From the NCBI RefSeq assembly GCF_000967725.1, contig NZ_JXYE01000010.1:44376-108375 (forward strand): a stretch of DNA of 64,000 nt, read 5' to 3'. Position 1 is the stretch's first letter; each line of letters begins with the position of its first letter. A model generated the notes under the pieces. That model saw only the letters and a list, made by a program, of their open reading frames with translations. It ran no database searches and was not told the DNA's origin. Made by a program: the position numbers and the translations under genes. Shown here piece by piece: positions 28,268-38,446 of the stretch. This DNA is from Loktanella sp. S4079 (GTDB lineage: Bacteria; Pseudomonadota; Alphaproteobacteria; Rhodobacterales; Rhodobacteraceae).

Positions 28268-29533
28268 TCAGAGCCATGAAGGTACTGTATCGCGGGCAAT
28301 CATCTCTTCATAGGTGGGACGTTTACGGATAACCGCAAATTGATCCCCATTGACCAAAACTTCGGGGATAAGAGGACGCGAATTATATTCCGATGCCATC
28401 ACTGCACCATATGCACCAGCAGAACGGAACGCGATCAGATCATCTGGGCCAACCGCAGGCATTTCGCGTGCCTTGGCAAAGGTGTCACCGCTTTCGCAGA
28501 TAGGGCCAACGATATCGTATTTTGCGCGTTCTGCGCCGGGTACGGGTTCGATCAGCGGCACGATATCATGCCATGCCTCATACATCGCTGGGCGGATCAA
28601 ATCGTTCATTGCGCCATCAATAATCAGGAATTTGCGATCCTCACCAGATTTCACATAGATCACCTTTGAGACCAGCAAACCCGCATTCCCAGAAATCAAG
28701 CGACCCGGCTCAATTTCAATTTCGCATCCCAGATGCCCCACTGTGCGCTGCACCATCGCACCATATTCGGTCGGTAGCGGGGGCGCTTCGTTTGAACGTG
28801 TATAAGGAATGCCGAGTCCACCACCCAAATCCAAACGGGTGATTTCGTGGCCATCATCGCGCAGCTGCTGCGTGAGTTCGGCAACCTTTGTATATGCGGC
28901 CTCAAACGGGGCAAGCTCGGTCAATTGAGAACCGATATGCACATCGATCCCAACAACCTTGATCCCCGGCATCTTGGCAGCCATCGCATAGACCTCGCGT
29001 GCGCGAGAGATCGGAATGCCGAATTTATTCTCGGACTTGCCCGTTGCGATTTTGGCATGGGTTTTCGCGTCAACGTCTGGATTTACCCGCACCGTGATAG
29101 GCGCAACAAGCCCCAAGGACTGCGCCACCTGATCCAGCATCGCCATCTCTGGCTCGCTCTCAACGTTGAACTGACGGATGCCACCTTGCAAAGCTTGGCG
29201 CATTTCATCGGCAGTTTTACCAACGCCCGAGAAAACGATCCGATCACCGGGTACGCCCGCAGCCTTGGCCCGCAGGTATTCACCGATAGAAACGACGTCC
29301 ATGCCAGCACCTTCGTTTGCTAGCACTTTTAGCACCGCTTGGTTCGATAGCGATTTCATCGCAAAGCAAACCAGATGGTCGCCCCATGACAGCGCTTCGT
29401 CAAAGAGGTTGAAGTGACGTTTCAGTGTCGCCGTTGAATAGACGTAAAACGGTGTGCCTACCTCGGCTGCAATATCAGCCAGAGCTACATCTTCGGCATA
29501 AAGCGCGCCGTCGCGATACAGAAAGTGATCCAA
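28268..29533 (-). CDS. lysA: Diaminopimelate decarboxylase LysA
   Basis: 421 residues of the fold-III PLP decarboxylases. PLP lysine is K60 in CFAMKSLSN; HIGSQ (about 200-204), GGGLGIPY and the EPGR block (EIEPGRLISGNAG) bind phosphate and substrate, and GPICESGDTFAK contains the active-site cysteine from the partner subunit. It makes L-lysine from meso-diaminopimelate, the last step of lysine synthesis. It sits 72 bases after the DUF2834 gene and just before DUF4175, which it overlaps only if the latter begins upstream. Confidence 0.97.
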   Translation of the reverse strand: MDHFLYRDGALYAEDVALADIAAEVGTPFYVYSTATLKRHFNLFDEALSWGDHLVCFAMKSLSNQAVLKVLANEGAGMDVVSIGEYLRAKAAGVPGDRIVFSGVGKTADEMRQALQGGIRQFNVESEPEMAMLDQVAQSLGLVAPITVRVNPDVDAKTHAKIATGKSENKFGIPISRAREVYAMAAKMPGIKVVGIDVHIGSQLTELAPFEAAYTKVAELTQQLRDDGHEITRLDLGGGLGIPYTRSNEAPPLPTEYGAMVQRTVGHLGCEIEIEPGRLISGNAGLLVSKVIYVKSGEDRKFLIIDGAMNDLIRPAMYEAWHDIVPLIEPVPGAERAKYDIVGPICESGDTFAKAREMPAVGPDDLIAFRSAGAYGAVMASEYNSRPLIPEVLVNGDQFAVIRKRPTYEEMIARDTVPSWL

Positions 29534-29605
29534 ACCTGTCTTCCTTGTCCCAAACCATTCATGGACATATCAGATCAAGACCAAAGACCAACCCTTGTTT
29601 CGCGA

Positions 29606-29944
29606 TTACAGTGTGCGAACTGTGTGGGCGTCACGCGCATAGACCACGCGATCACGCAAATATAGGTAGAGCGGCAAACCGCAGCTCACGCCGATGCAAA
29701 TAGTCGCTGCGATGGCCCATAGCCCAAGGACGTTCCGCGTTTTCGACACTTCGGTCAGTATCCAGAGGATCAGGGCGATCGCAGCGATTGTCACATCCCA
29801 CATCAAGCCAGTAGAGGCGAAATTCGCCTGCCATCCCGCGATCAATGTCGTCAGACTCAGCCCTTCGGACAAGAACCAGCGCACAAAGAAATACATCGGG
29901 TGAACGGCACCCCAAATTGCCAGCAATAGGAACAAGATCCGCAT
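29606..29944 (-). CDS. DUF2834-like small membrane protein
   Basis: 112 residues with three hydrophobic segments (about 2-24, 46-66 and 74-96). The pattern, including a PMYF-type turn after the first helix, a WILTEV junction and the ending GVSCGLPLYLYLRDR, matches DUF2834. Function unknown; inner membrane. Its ATG shares a base with the stop of the lipoprotein gene (TAATG), so it belongs to the argH transcription unit. Confidence 0.72.
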   Translation of the reverse strand: MRILFLLLAIWGAVHPMYFFVRWFLSEGLSLTTLIAGWQANFASTGLMWDVTIAAIALILWILTEVSKTRNVLGLWAIAATICIGVSCGLPLYLYLRDRVVYARDAHTVRTL

Positions 29945-30117
29945 TAAAAGCTTGCCCCCACGCTCACAGTCCCATTGGATGCACCGATGTTGGTGCTTGT
30001 ACTGACACCACCAGTCCCCACGCTAAGCCCGACATTCGCCGATGGCCGCCAAGGCGCACCATCAGCGCCACAGCTAACAAGTGCGGTGACCGATAGAATC
30101 AATACAATGCGCTTCAT
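29944..30117 (-). CDS. Small lipoprotein downstream of argH
   Basis: 57 residues from the ATG at 30117, which has GGAAAGAGG upstream; a longer frame to 30135 lacks that site. [16 protein letters not shown] is a lipoprotein signal with lipobox LVSC, cysteine at 16. The mature 42 residues are Gly/Ser/Thr/Val-rich ([19 protein letters not shown]), as in the small argH-linked lipoproteins of Rhodobacteraceae. It overlaps argH by 4 bases and DUF2834 by 1. Function unknown; outer-membrane location is likely, because residue 2 after the cysteine is not Asp. Confidence 0.75.
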   Translation of the reverse strand: MKRIVLILSVTALVSCGADGAPWRPSANVGLSVGTGGVSTSTNIGASNGTVSVGASF

Positions 30118-31502
30118 CCAAGTACCTCTTTCCAATGCGCGACTTGCGCGCGAACCTGCTCTGGGGCTGTGCCGCCAAAGCTCATCCGCGAAGCGACAGA
30201 ATTTTCCACCCCAAGCACATCAAATACATCGGCGCGGATACCCGCGTGAACAGATTGCATATCCTCAAGGCTCAGGTCTGGCAGATCGCATTCTTTGCTT
30301 TCAGCCATCGCCACAAGCGAACCAGTCACATGATGTGCGTCACGGAACGGTAACCCAAGTTCACGCACCAGCCAATCGGCAAGATCAGTCGCGGTCGAAA
30401 ATCCGCTGGATGCCGCCGCCTTTAGGCTTTCGCGGTTGGCCGTCATATCACCAACCATTCCAGTCATTGCAGCGAGCGCCAGCATCAAATTGTCAGCGGC
30501 ATCAAAGGTTTGCTCTTTGTCTTCTTGCATGTCTTTTGAATAGGTCAGCGGCAACCCCTTCATGACCGTCATCAACGCAACATTTGCGCCGAAAATCCGA
30601 CCAATCTTGGCACGGATCAGTTCTGCGGCGTCTGGGTTGCGCTTTTGTGGCATGATGGATGATCCAGTAGACCATTTGTCTGACATCTTCACAAAGCGGA
30701 ACTGGGCAGAGGACCAGATCACCAATTCTTCGGCCAAGCGTGACAGGTGCATCGCGCAGATGCTGCTCGCCGCAAGAAATTCGAGCGCAAAGTCACGATC
30801 AGAAACCGCGTCCAGAGAGTTGGACATTGGCCGATCAAATCCCAGTGCCTCGGCTGTCATATGGCGATCAATCGGGAAAGACGTCCCAGCAAGAGCTGCC
30901 GCACCCAATGGGGATGTATTCATCCGCTTGCGGGCATCGGCAAAACGCGAACGGTCACGTGCGAACATTTCAACATAGGCCAGCATGTGGTGGCCCCAAG
31001 TCACAGGCTGTGCCGTTTGCAAATGTGTGAAACCGGGCATCACCCAATCCGCACCAGCCTCGGCTTGCCCCAACAAAGCATTTTGCAAAGCTGCCAATGC
31101 TTCGTCTGCTTGATCACATTGGTCACGGACCCAAAGGCGGAAATCGACGGCAACCTGATCATTCCGCGAACGCGCAGTGTGCAAACGGCCAGCCGGTTCA
31201 CCGACCAGTTCCTTAAGACGTGCCTCGACGTTCATGTGAATATCTTCGAGAGCAGTCGAAAACTGAAACTTTCCTGTTTCAATCTCTGACAATACGGTGA
31301 CTAGGCCTTCCTTGATCGTGTTTGCATCACTATCACTAATGATGCCTTTGGCGGCCAGCATGGTTGCATGGGCGAGTGAACCATTGATGTCTTGGGGTGC
31401 TAGTCGGCGGTCATAACCAATGGATGCGTTGATCGCCTCCATAATCGCGTCTGGTCCGGCGGCGAAACGTCCGCCCCACATCGAGTTTGCGGTCTTGGTC
31501 AT
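30114..31502 (-). CDS. argH: Argininosuccinate lyase ArgH
   Basis: 462 residues, fumarase/aspartase superfamily. The signature loop [12 protein letters not shown] (around residue 280) carries the catalytic serine; [11 protein letters not shown] and [12 protein letters not shown] are further family motifs. It splits argininosuccinate into arginine and fumarate. Its ATG is only 13 bases from the start of the divergent TlpA-like gene, so each gene's promoter must lie in the other's coding region. Translationally coupled to the downstream lipoprotein gene. Confidence 0.97.
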   Translation of the reverse strand: MTKTANSMWGGRFAAGPDAIMEAINASIGYDRRLAPQDINGSLAHATMLAAKGIISDSDANTIKEGLVTVLSEIETGKFQFSTALEDIHMNVEARLKELVGEPAGRLHTARSRNDQVAVDFRLWVRDQCDQADEALAALQNALLGQAEAGADWVMPGFTHLQTAQPVTWGHHMLAYVEMFARDRSRFADARKRMNTSPLGAAALAGTSFPIDRHMTAEALGFDRPMSNSLDAVSDRDFALEFLAASSICAMHLSRLAEELVIWSSAQFRFVKMSDKWSTGSSIMPQKRNPDAAELIRAKIGRIFGANVALMTVMKGLPLTYSKDMQEDKEQTFDAADNLMLALAAMTGMVGDMTANRESLKAAASSGFSTATDLADWLVRELGLPFRDAHHVTGSLVAMAESKECDLPDLSLEDMQSVHAGIRADVFDVLGVENSVASRMSFGGTAPEQVRAQVAHWKEVLG

Positions 31503-31515
31503 GAGGGAAAAGCCT

Positions 31516-32076
31516 ATGCGAAAGTTACTATCAGCCCTGCTTTATACGGCCCTAGCTGTTGTTGCAAACACTGCGACCGCAGATACAGCCGCCGTCGAGG
31601 CCCTGCGCGAAGGTAACATGCGCAAGCTGATGTTTCACGAGGCCCCGATGCGTACAGCGGACACACCGTTCGTCGCCGAAGACGGCAGTCAAATGACGCT
31701 CGCCGATTATTCTGGAAAATACGTTGTTTTGAATTTTTGGGCGACGTGGTGCGCACCTTGCCGGGTTGAGATGCCACAGCTTTCGGCGCTTCAGGCTCAA
31801 TTGGGTGGCGACAGGTTTGAGGTCGTGACAATTGCAACCGGGCGCAATCCGCAGCCCGCAATTGACCGGTTCTTTGGCGAAATCGCGGTTGATAACCTAC
31901 CCAAACATACTGATCCACGGCAGGCACTCGCCCGGAACATGGGTGTCTTGGGGCTTCCGGTCACGATTATTCTGAACCCAGAGGGTCACGAAATCGCCCG
32001 CATGCAAGGCGAGGCAGACTGGTCCAGCGACAGCGCAATTGCAATCATGCAAGCGCTGATCGGTAGCCAGAGTTAA
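31516..32076 (+). CDS. TlpA/ResA-like periplasmic thiol-disulfide oxidoreductase
   Basis: 186 residues from the ATG at 31516, which has GAGGG upstream; an ATG at 31501 is also in frame. The signal peptide [22 protein letters not shown] is followed by a thioredoxin fold with active site [25 protein letters not shown] (cis-proline loop) and [10 protein letters not shown]. It probably reduces disulfides of apocytochrome c or other exported proteins. Divergent from argH. Its stop overlaps the end of the convergent yqgE gene. Confidence 0.88.
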   Translation: MRKLLSALLYTALAVVANTATADTAAVEALREGNMRKLMFHEAPMRTADTPFVAEDGSQMTLADYSGKYVVLNFWATWCAPCRVEMPQLSALQAQLGGDRFEVVTIATGRNPQPAIDRFFGEIAVDNLPKHTDPRQALARNMGVLGLPVTIILNPEGHEIARMQGEADWSSDSAIAIMQALIGSQS

Positions 32077-32642
32077 GCGCGCCCAGCAGCACCCGACAGT
32101 AACAGCGGATCAATCCCCATATGCTTGAGCGCGGCTGTCCATTTATGCTCATTCGCACGGCCAAAAACGATGTCATTTCGGGCGTCGCAAGTCAGCCAAC
32201 CGTTATGCGCAATTTCAGCTTCTAGTTGTCCAGGCCCCCAGCCGGCATACCCCAACGCTAACATCGAGGTATCGGGTCCCTGCCCTTTTGCGATATCTTC
32301 GAGAACAGTCATCGTCGCGGTCATCGCGATACCGCCAGAAACCTCAAGCGTTCCCGAATCGGTCGCGTAATCGCCTGAGTGCAGAACAAACCCGCGCGAC
32401 TGATCCACTGGGCCCCCAAAATGCACGCGAATATCGCGTACACCCGCCGCTTTTTTGATATCCATTTGATCAAGCAAATCGGAAAACTGAATATCTGGCT
32501 GGGGTTTATTAACTATAATCCCCATGCCGCCATCGTCGGAATGGGCACACATATAGATGACGCTATGGGCAAAGCGCGGATCATCCATCTCGGGCATAGC
32601 AATTAACAGTTTTCCCGCAAGGGTTGATTCTTGTGCTCTCAT
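32073..32642 (-). CDS. YqgE/AlgH family protein (UPF0301)
   Basis: 189 residues. The start LAGKLLIAMPEMDDPRFAHSVIYMCAH and the block GMGIIVNKP are the hallmark of UPF0301, and VHFGGPVDQSRGFVLH and ALGYAGWGPGQLEAEI complete it. Function remains uncertain: AlgH was first linked to alginate regulation in Pseudomonas, but the fold gives no clear catalytic site. It is divergent from the DsbD-N-like gene (104-base gap) and convergent with the TlpA-like gene. Confidence 0.93.
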   Translation of the reverse strand: MRAQESTLAGKLLIAMPEMDDPRFAHSVIYMCAHSDDGGMGIIVNKPQPDIQFSDLLDQMDIKKAAGVRDIRVHFGGPVDQSRGFVLHSGDYATDSGTLEVSGGIAMTATMTVLEDIAKGQGPDTSMLALGYAGWGPGQLEAEIAHNGWLTCDARNDIVFGRANEHKWTAALKHMGIDPLLLSGAAGRA

Positions 32643-32746
32643 ATTTCCTTAATCGGCCATGAACCGCGACTGATCAAGTCACAACGTTGCAATGGATCGC
32701 CCGAACGTGACTTCCCATTGCAGCCGGAATCGATAATTTTAGGGTC

Positions 32747-33547
32747 ATGCGTAAGACTTCACTCATCATTCTAGGCATGTTTGCTTTTGGCCATCCTGCT
32801 ATCGCTTCGCCAACAGGTCGGCTCGCGCAGGTTGAAGTCTTGCCAGGTTGGCGGGATAGCAACGGCAACCATATTGCTGGGCTGCGCATTACGCTCGCTC
32901 CGGGGTGGAAAACCTATTGGCGCGCGCCCGGAGACGCGGGCATTCCGCCGACATTTTCGTTCAATGGCTCTGAGAACATCCAAGCGGTTGCGCCACATTG
33001 GCCTGTACCCGATGTCTTTGACAGCAATGGCATGCAAACGATTGGTTACCACGACGGTGTCGTCTTTCCGTTGACAGTATTCAGCGCGACACCTGATCAG
33101 CCAATGCAGATGAGCGGGCGCATCGAAATCGGCATCTGCGAAGAAATATGCATCCCGGTTACATTGGATTTTGATGCCGCTCTGCCGATCACCGGATCAC
33201 GCGACACAGCAATTACTGCCGCATTGATCGACCGCCCTATGTCGCAGGCCGAGGCTGGCGTTGGCAAAGTGACCTGCGCAATCGCCCCAATCCATGATGG
33301 GCTGCGCATGACGGCCCGGTTTGATCTGCCCCCAATCGCAGACAAAGATGTCGTCGTTATCGAAGCGGGCGCGCCGGATATTTGGGTGTCAGAGGCACAA
33401 ACGCAGCGTGACGGCGCGGAACTAAGCGCGACTGTCGATATGGTGCATCACAGTGGTACGGTCTTTGGCTTGGACCGCTCTAAGATCAAGATCACCGTGC
33501 TTGGCGATCACCAAGCCGTCGAAATCAAAGGCTGCTCCGCTAGCTAA
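32747..33547 (+). CDS. Secreted DsbD N-terminal-domain-like protein
   Basis: 266 residues with a signal peptide (MRKTSLIILGMFAFGHPAIAS). It has the thiol-disulfide interchange DsbD alpha-like beta-sandwich: GWKTYWRAPGDAGIPPTF near the start and the paired cysteines in GICEEICIPV. It lacks the membrane and thioredoxin domains of full DsbD. Such stand-alone periplasmic domains in Rhodobacteraceae are of unknown partner; transfer of reducing equivalents is plausible. The last 8 bases overlap the convergent RND pump gene. Confidence 0.85.
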   Translation: MRKTSLIILGMFAFGHPAIASPTGRLAQVEVLPGWRDSNGNHIAGLRITLAPGWKTYWRAPGDAGIPPTFSFNGSENIQAVAPHWPVPDVFDSNGMQTIGYHDGVVFPLTVFSATPDQPMQMSGRIEIGICEEICIPVTLDFDAALPITGSRDTAITAALIDRPMSQAEAGVGKVTCAIAPIHDGLRMTARFDLPPIADKDVVVIEAGAPDIWVSEAQTQRDGAELSATVDMVHHSGTVFGLDRSKIKITVLGDHQAVEIKGCSAS

Positions 33548-36500
33548 GCTTTCTGACACTGCTGGCAGTCACGGCCAGATACAGCAATATCAGCACCGCA
33601 AATAGCACCACGACATAAACCCCCATTGCGACCGCAAAACCGCCGTAGGCAAGGGCCGGAACAATCGCTGCAACGCTCGGCCACGGTGCCCCATGCAGCA
33701 ACAGTGGCGCAATGAGCGCTGCAAATAGTCCTAATGCGACCCCACCCCCGATTGCAGCCGGAACGAACACGCCTGCATTGCGCCCCCTCAAAGCGCGCTT
33801 GGCGGCCTTGATCTGGCTTTGGATATCAGCTTGCATCGCCATCACTGACGGCACCACGAGCAGCACCAAAAAGAACCCGAAGGCCAACCCAAAGACCAGC
33901 GTGATCACGGTCGGCTTCAGGAACTCTGCCTGCGTTGACCCCTCGTAGAGAAGCGGCGCCAGCCCCAACACCGTTGTAAGCGTGGTAAGCATGACAGGGC
34001 GCAATCGGTCTACGGTGCCGTCAACAATCGCAGGAATTAGCCCGCGATCTTCGGCGTATTCGTCGATGGTGGTGACCAGAACGATACTATCGTTAATGAT
34101 AATCCCGACCATCCCAATCAACCCAATGACCGTGAACATGCTCATCGGTATTCCCCATTGGTTGTGACCATAGATGGTCCCGACCAATGCAAAGGGGATG
34201 ATCGACATAACGACCAACGGGCGCGTCCAACTACTAAAGATCCACGAAAGCGTCAGGTAGATCCCGAGCAAGGCCAATATCAGGCCTGCACGAGCATCGG
34301 ACAAAAATTCTCGTTCCTGTTCGCTTTGCCCCGATAGCTGCGTATCAATGCCAAAGTTGCTTTCGATCCGGGGCAAGATATCGTCGTTAATCAGCGTCTG
34401 GATCTCAGTTGCGCGGGCGGCGTCGTCGCTATCGAGATCACCGGTGACGGCAATCAATTGCACACCATTTTCGCGCCGTACGGTTGAAAACCCTGTCCGC
34501 GTTTGAACGGTGACAACATCTGACAACGGAACATATACGCCGTCCGATGTTCTGATCTGCATCCGCTCTAGGAAATCAGCAGCCAGTTCGGTTTCTGGCA
34601 GCTCTACTTGGATCGACGCGGAACGCGTTCCATCGGGGTAAGTCGCTGCCTCAATCCCGCCAAGCCGGTTTTTCAGTACAACGCCCAATCCGTCGATGCT
34701 CAGCCCTAGGCGCTCGCCTTGCGGGGTTAGCTCTAGGATCATTTCTTCTTTGTCGTAAGCCAAGGAATCTTCGAGCGCAGACACCTCTGCAAATTGGGAC
34801 AATTCGGTTTTGAGCGCCTCAGCGGCTGCCTTGAGCGTATCGCTATCAGCCCCAAACATTTGGACCGATAGGCTATCACCACCCGGTCCATTTCCCCACC
34901 GGCGAAAGCTAACAGTTTCAGCAAGAGGATGCTGCTGGATACTGTCTTGTAGGGCGCTCACAAATGTGGCGCTGCTATATGGGCGGCTATCGCGGTCAAT
35001 CAATTCGATGGTGATTGCGCCCAATTGATCCGCATCTTTGGTGTCTGACCCAGCAATGGCACGACCAGAGTTACCGCCAATTTCTGCGACGACGTATTTC
35101 AACGGGTTGGTTCCGTATTCCGCTTCGTATTCCGCGCCCAGCGCCTCTGTCGCGCGTTGCATTTCGCGCATCATCTCGATGGTGTCTTCGCGTGTTGCAC
35201 CGGGGAGCATCGCAAAATTACCTGTCACTTGGCTTTGTTCAGGCGAGTTAAAAAACCGCCAACTTACGTCGCCGCGAATAAACAGGGCCACTTGCGACGC
35301 CAGTGCGACTAGGGCCAAGGCAAACACCGGATAACGCGCCCAGACGACAAATCGCATAAAGGGCCGGAATAGCGTTTCCCGGAACCAAACGAACCCGCGA
35401 TTCACAAATCGCGAAGGTAGATCATACCAGTGTTCTTTGGCCGAATGTCCGATGGTATGAGACAGGTGATTTGGCAGGATCAAGAAACACTCTGCCAAGC
35501 TTGCAATCAGTACCACAATTACTGTGAACGGGATATCGCCGATCATATCGCCAAAGCGACCGCCGATCATCACCAACCCATAAAAGGCAATGACCGTGGT
35601 AATCGTCGCCGATAGAACCGGGCTAAACATGCGTCTCGCTGCATTTTCCGAGGCAACAACTGGATGTTCGCCCAAATGACGCACCCGATAATCCGCATGT
35701 TCTCCAACCACGATAGCATCGTCCACAACGATCCCCAGCGTAATGATCAACGCAAAGATCGAGATCATGTTAAAAGTGATGCCGGACAAATACATCAGCG
35801 ATATCGCAGCAAGCATCGCGACCGGAATTCCCGCAGCGACCCACAGTGCAGTGCGCGCATTTAGGAACAAAAACAGCAGCACAACCACGAGCAAAAGCCC
35901 CGTTGCCCCGTTCTCCATTAGAATTTCAAGGCGCGCAGTGATCAGTTCCGCCCTGCCATTTGTCAGCTGAATAGTAACCCCTTCGGGCAAGGATGCGCTT
36001 AACTCTGTTGCGACCTCTTGGACTGTGTGCTGCAATTTGATCGCATCACCCTGTGCCGATCTGGTGACCTTCAGTTTGATCGCAGGATGTTCATCGACGT
36101 AATAAGCGCGTTCGCGATCCGTGCCCTCAACGCGGACAGTTGCAACATCAGAAATCAAAAGCTGTGAGCCGTCTTCGTTAGAACGTAGGACAATTGCACC
36201 GATGTCTTCAGCGCTACGTTTTGCAATCCCCGTCCGTACACGCGCATTGCCGGAAACATCACCCGCGGGATCGGCCGCAGCCTCTTCGGCGATGCGTGAT
36301 GCGATGTCGCTAAGTCCGATGTCGTATTCGATCAACGACAGCGAAGGCACCTCAACAATGGTCGAAGGGGCCGCAACCCCTTGCACAGAGACTTGCGTCA
36401 CCCCCGCAGCGAACAAACGGGTCGATAGTTCATCCGCAAAACGCGCAAGCTGATCAACACCGACAGGTCCGGTAATGACAACATCGGTCACCGTGTCAGA

Positions 36501-36932
36501 CCATCCGCCACGCCGCACATTTGGGTCTTCGGCATCGGCGGGTAGCCCGCTGACGCTATCAACAGCAAGCTGCACATCTTCGGTGCCGCGTTCGATATCA
36601 TAGCCCGGTTCGAATTCCAGCCGGATCGAAGCACGCCCCTCAACCGATGTCGCACGCGATGATGTAACCCCTTCGACAGCGAGCAAAGTAGGCTCTAACA
36701 CTTGGACAATTGCGGAATCGACGTCTTCTGCACCCGCCCCCGACCAAGCGACCGATAGGGTCAGGTCATCAACCACAACATCGGGAAAATACTGCGCGCG
36801 CATCTTTGGCAGGGCCAAAATGCCTGCCGCCAACATCAGGACAAGCAGCAAATTCGCTGCGGTCTTGTGACGTGTGAAATAGGATAGAACGCCGCCCGCG
36901 CTCTTGCTGAGTTGTTCGCCACCGGTTTTCAT
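33540..36932 (-). CDS. RND efflux transporter permease (AcrB/HAE1-like)
   Basis: 1130 residues. It has the RND layout of one helix, a large periplasmic domain, six helices, a second periplasmic domain and further helices. The proton-relay motif is GIVVDDAIVVGEHADY, and PGYDIERGTEDVQLAVD and ENAARRMFSPVLSATITTV are typical. It exports drugs, detergents or metabolites with the adaptor protein encoded upstream. Odd feature: after the normal last helix (VLLVVPSVMAM) about 95 residues remain, with further hydrophobic stretches, so the C terminus has an extra membrane region. Its ATG shares a base with the adaptor stop. No outer-membrane TolC gene is nearby. Confidence 0.92.
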   Translation of the reverse strand: MKTGGEQLSKSAGGVLSYFTRHKTAANLLLVLMLAAGILALPKMRAQYFPDVVVDDLTLSVAWSGAGAEDVDSAIVQVLEPTLLAVEGVTSSRATSVEGRASIRLEFEPGYDIERGTEDVQLAVDSVSGLPADAEDPNVRRGGWSDTVTDVVITGPVGVDQLARFADELSTRLFAAGVTQVSVQGVAAPSTIVEVPSLSLIEYDIGLSDIASRIAEEAAADPAGDVSGNARVRTGIAKRSAEDIGAIVLRSNEDGSQLLISDVATVRVEGTDRERAYYVDEHPAIKLKVTRSAQGDAIKLQHTVQEVATELSASLPEGVTIQLTNGRAELITARLEILMENGATGLLLVVVLLFLFLNARTALWVAAGIPVAMLAAISLMYLSGITFNMISIFALIITLGIVVDDAIVVGEHADYRVRHLGEHPVVASENAARRMFSPVLSATITTVIAFYGLVMIGGRFGDMIGDIPFTVIVVLIASLAECFLILPNHLSHTIGHSAKEHWYDLPSRFVNRGFVWFRETLFRPFMRFVVWARYPVFALALVALASQVALFIRGDVSWRFFNSPEQSQVTGNFAMLPGATREDTIEMMREMQRATEALGAEYEAEYGTNPLKYVVAEIGGNSGRAIAGSDTKDADQLGAITIELIDRDSRPYSSATFVSALQDSIQQHPLAETVSFRRWGNGPGGDSLSVQMFGADSDTLKAAAEALKTELSQFAEVSALEDSLAYDKEEMILELTPQGERLGLSIDGLGVVLKNRLGGIEAATYPDGTRSASIQVELPETELAADFLERMQIRTSDGVYVPLSDVVTVQTRTGFSTVRRENGVQLIAVTGDLDSDDAARATEIQTLINDDILPRIESNFGIDTQLSGQSEQEREFLSDARAGLILALLGIYLTLSWIFSSWTRPLVVMSIIPFALVGTIYGHNQWGIPMSMFTVIGLIGMVGIIINDSIVLVTTIDEYAEDRGLIPAIVDGTVDRLRPVMLTTLTTVLGLAPLLYEGSTQAEFLKPTVITLVFGLAFGFFLVLLVVPSVMAMQADIQSQIKAAKRALRGRNAGVFVPAAIGGGVALGLFAALIAPLLLHGAPWPSVAAIVPALAYGGFAVAMGVYVVVLFAVLILLYLAVTASSVRKLS

Positions 36933-38389
36933 CAGCTGCCCATCCGACTTTCGAGACGCGACACTGTTTCGGATGACACCTCGTCTTGTTCGAGTTGACC
37001 GATGATGCGCGCCTTAACATCGTCCGGCATTGGCCCTGACGACACAAAGGCAATCAGGCGCGCCCGGCGTTCAGGGTCTAACGCAACCATTTCAGGCTCT
37101 AACACTGCGATTTCTTCGCCTTCTGGCATGATGGGGCTGACCTTGATGCCCGCCCCCAACAGCGGCGAACGCTCTGCGACAATCGCCTTACCGGCGAATT
37201 CTTCGACACTGACGATCACGTTGTCGCCCTGTCGTCGCAGCAGTTTAACTTGACCCACCGACAACCGCTGATCATCCCCAATCAGCAAGACTGTTTGATC
37301 GGCTGCGACTGCGGTAGCGGGGATCAATGCGACATTTTCCAGCGCGGGTTCATCAATGCTCACGGTCACGAAATCGCCGGGCCTAAAGCCCAAAGCAGTG
37401 TCTAACTTGGCGAAAAGCAACCGCCCTGTCTGACCGCTAGCGACCGAGGCGCTTTCGCGGGTAATTGTGCCCGTTGTCTGAAGATCGACACCGCCAACAT
37501 CCAACATGACCCTTACGGGTGACTGTACCAATTCGCCGCGACCATCCAAAAGCCGGGCATACTGCGAAGTCGACACCCGGAACGAAACCTCAAGCTGCGT
37601 CGGGTCTATCAATTGGCCAAAGCTTTCGTTCGCGCTGACACGCCCGCCTTCGGTGACGGTGACTGCGGACAATTGGCCATCAAACGCGGCCAGAACTTCG
37701 GTATCGGAAAGGTCGCGCTCTGCCTCGGACAAATTGATCTGTTGCCGGGCAAGGCTAGTCGTCGCCTGGTCAATCCGTGCCTGCGCAGATGCGACCGACT
37801 GGCGCTGCGTCAAAACCGCTGCCTGCGCCGAAGACGAGGCAAGCTCTGCCGTTTCAACCGCAGCCGCTGTGCCAACGCCACGATCCGCCAAATCACGCGC
37901 GCGGGTCAACGCCTGATCACGCAATGTCGATTGCGCGCGCGCTGCGCTTAGCTCATCTTCGGCCAAAACAAGCGCCCGTTCAGCATCACGCAACTCTGCC
38001 TCTGCATCTTGAAGATCGGCGCGCACCCGATCCAGCGCGGCCTCGGCCACCGCCGGATCAATCCGCAGCAACAATTCGCCACGGGTCACGGTGCCACCAT
38101 CGACCAGCGCTGTGCTGACCTCTTGGACAATACCGCCCGTTGCGCTGCGCAGATCAAGGCTGCGCTGGCTGCGCAATTCACCAAATGCGGTCAGCTCGGG
38201 CACAATGGTCTGCGGGTCTAACACGGCGACATTCACCGACAAAACCCGTTCGCGTTGCGGAAAGCTGCGCGGCTCTTGGTTCATTTTGGCAACGACAGCC
38301 CCACGGATCATACTGCCCGCCCAGGCCAATAAGACCAGCGTAATCGCCAGTAGAAAGATGCCGGTAAGGCTCCGTCGCAAAAAACGCAT
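36932..38389 (-). CDS. RND efflux periplasmic adaptor (membrane fusion protein)
   Basis: 485 residues. One N-terminal membrane helix (about 10-30) is followed by the biotinyl-lipoyl-like half-motif LRSQRSLDLRSATGGIV, a long alpha-helical hairpin with heptads (about 120-225, LVLAEDELSAARAQSTLRDQ), the second lipoyl half and beta-barrel domains. It bridges the inner-membrane pump and an outer-membrane channel. The C terminus (about 440-485) is extended and acidic. It is the first gene of the two-gene efflux operon and shares its last base with the pump start. Confidence 0.92.
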   Translation of the reverse strand: MRFLRRSLTGIFLLAITLVLLAWAGSMIRGAVVAKMNQEPRSFPQRERVLSVNVAVLDPQTIVPELTAFGELRSQRSLDLRSATGGIVQEVSTALVDGGTVTRGELLLRIDPAVAEAALDRVRADLQDAEAELRDAERALVLAEDELSAARAQSTLRDQALTRARDLADRGVGTAAAVETAELASSSAQAAVLTQRQSVASAQARIDQATTSLARQQINLSEAERDLSDTEVLAAFDGQLSAVTVTEGGRVSANESFGQLIDPTQLEVSFRVSTSQYARLLDGRGELVQSPVRVMLDVGGVDLQTTGTITRESASVASGQTGRLLFAKLDTALGFRPGDFVTVSIDEPALENVALIPATAVAADQTVLLIGDDQRLSVGQVKLLRRQGDNVIVSVEEFAGKAIVAERSPLLGAGIKVSPIMPEGEEIAVLEPEMVALDPERRARLIAFVSSGPMPDDVKARIIGQLEQDEVSSETVSRLESRMGS

Positions 38390-38446
38390 TATGATATCCT
38401 TGAGCTACACTCGCGAGCAATTTGCGAGGTTATACGGAACTGAAAA

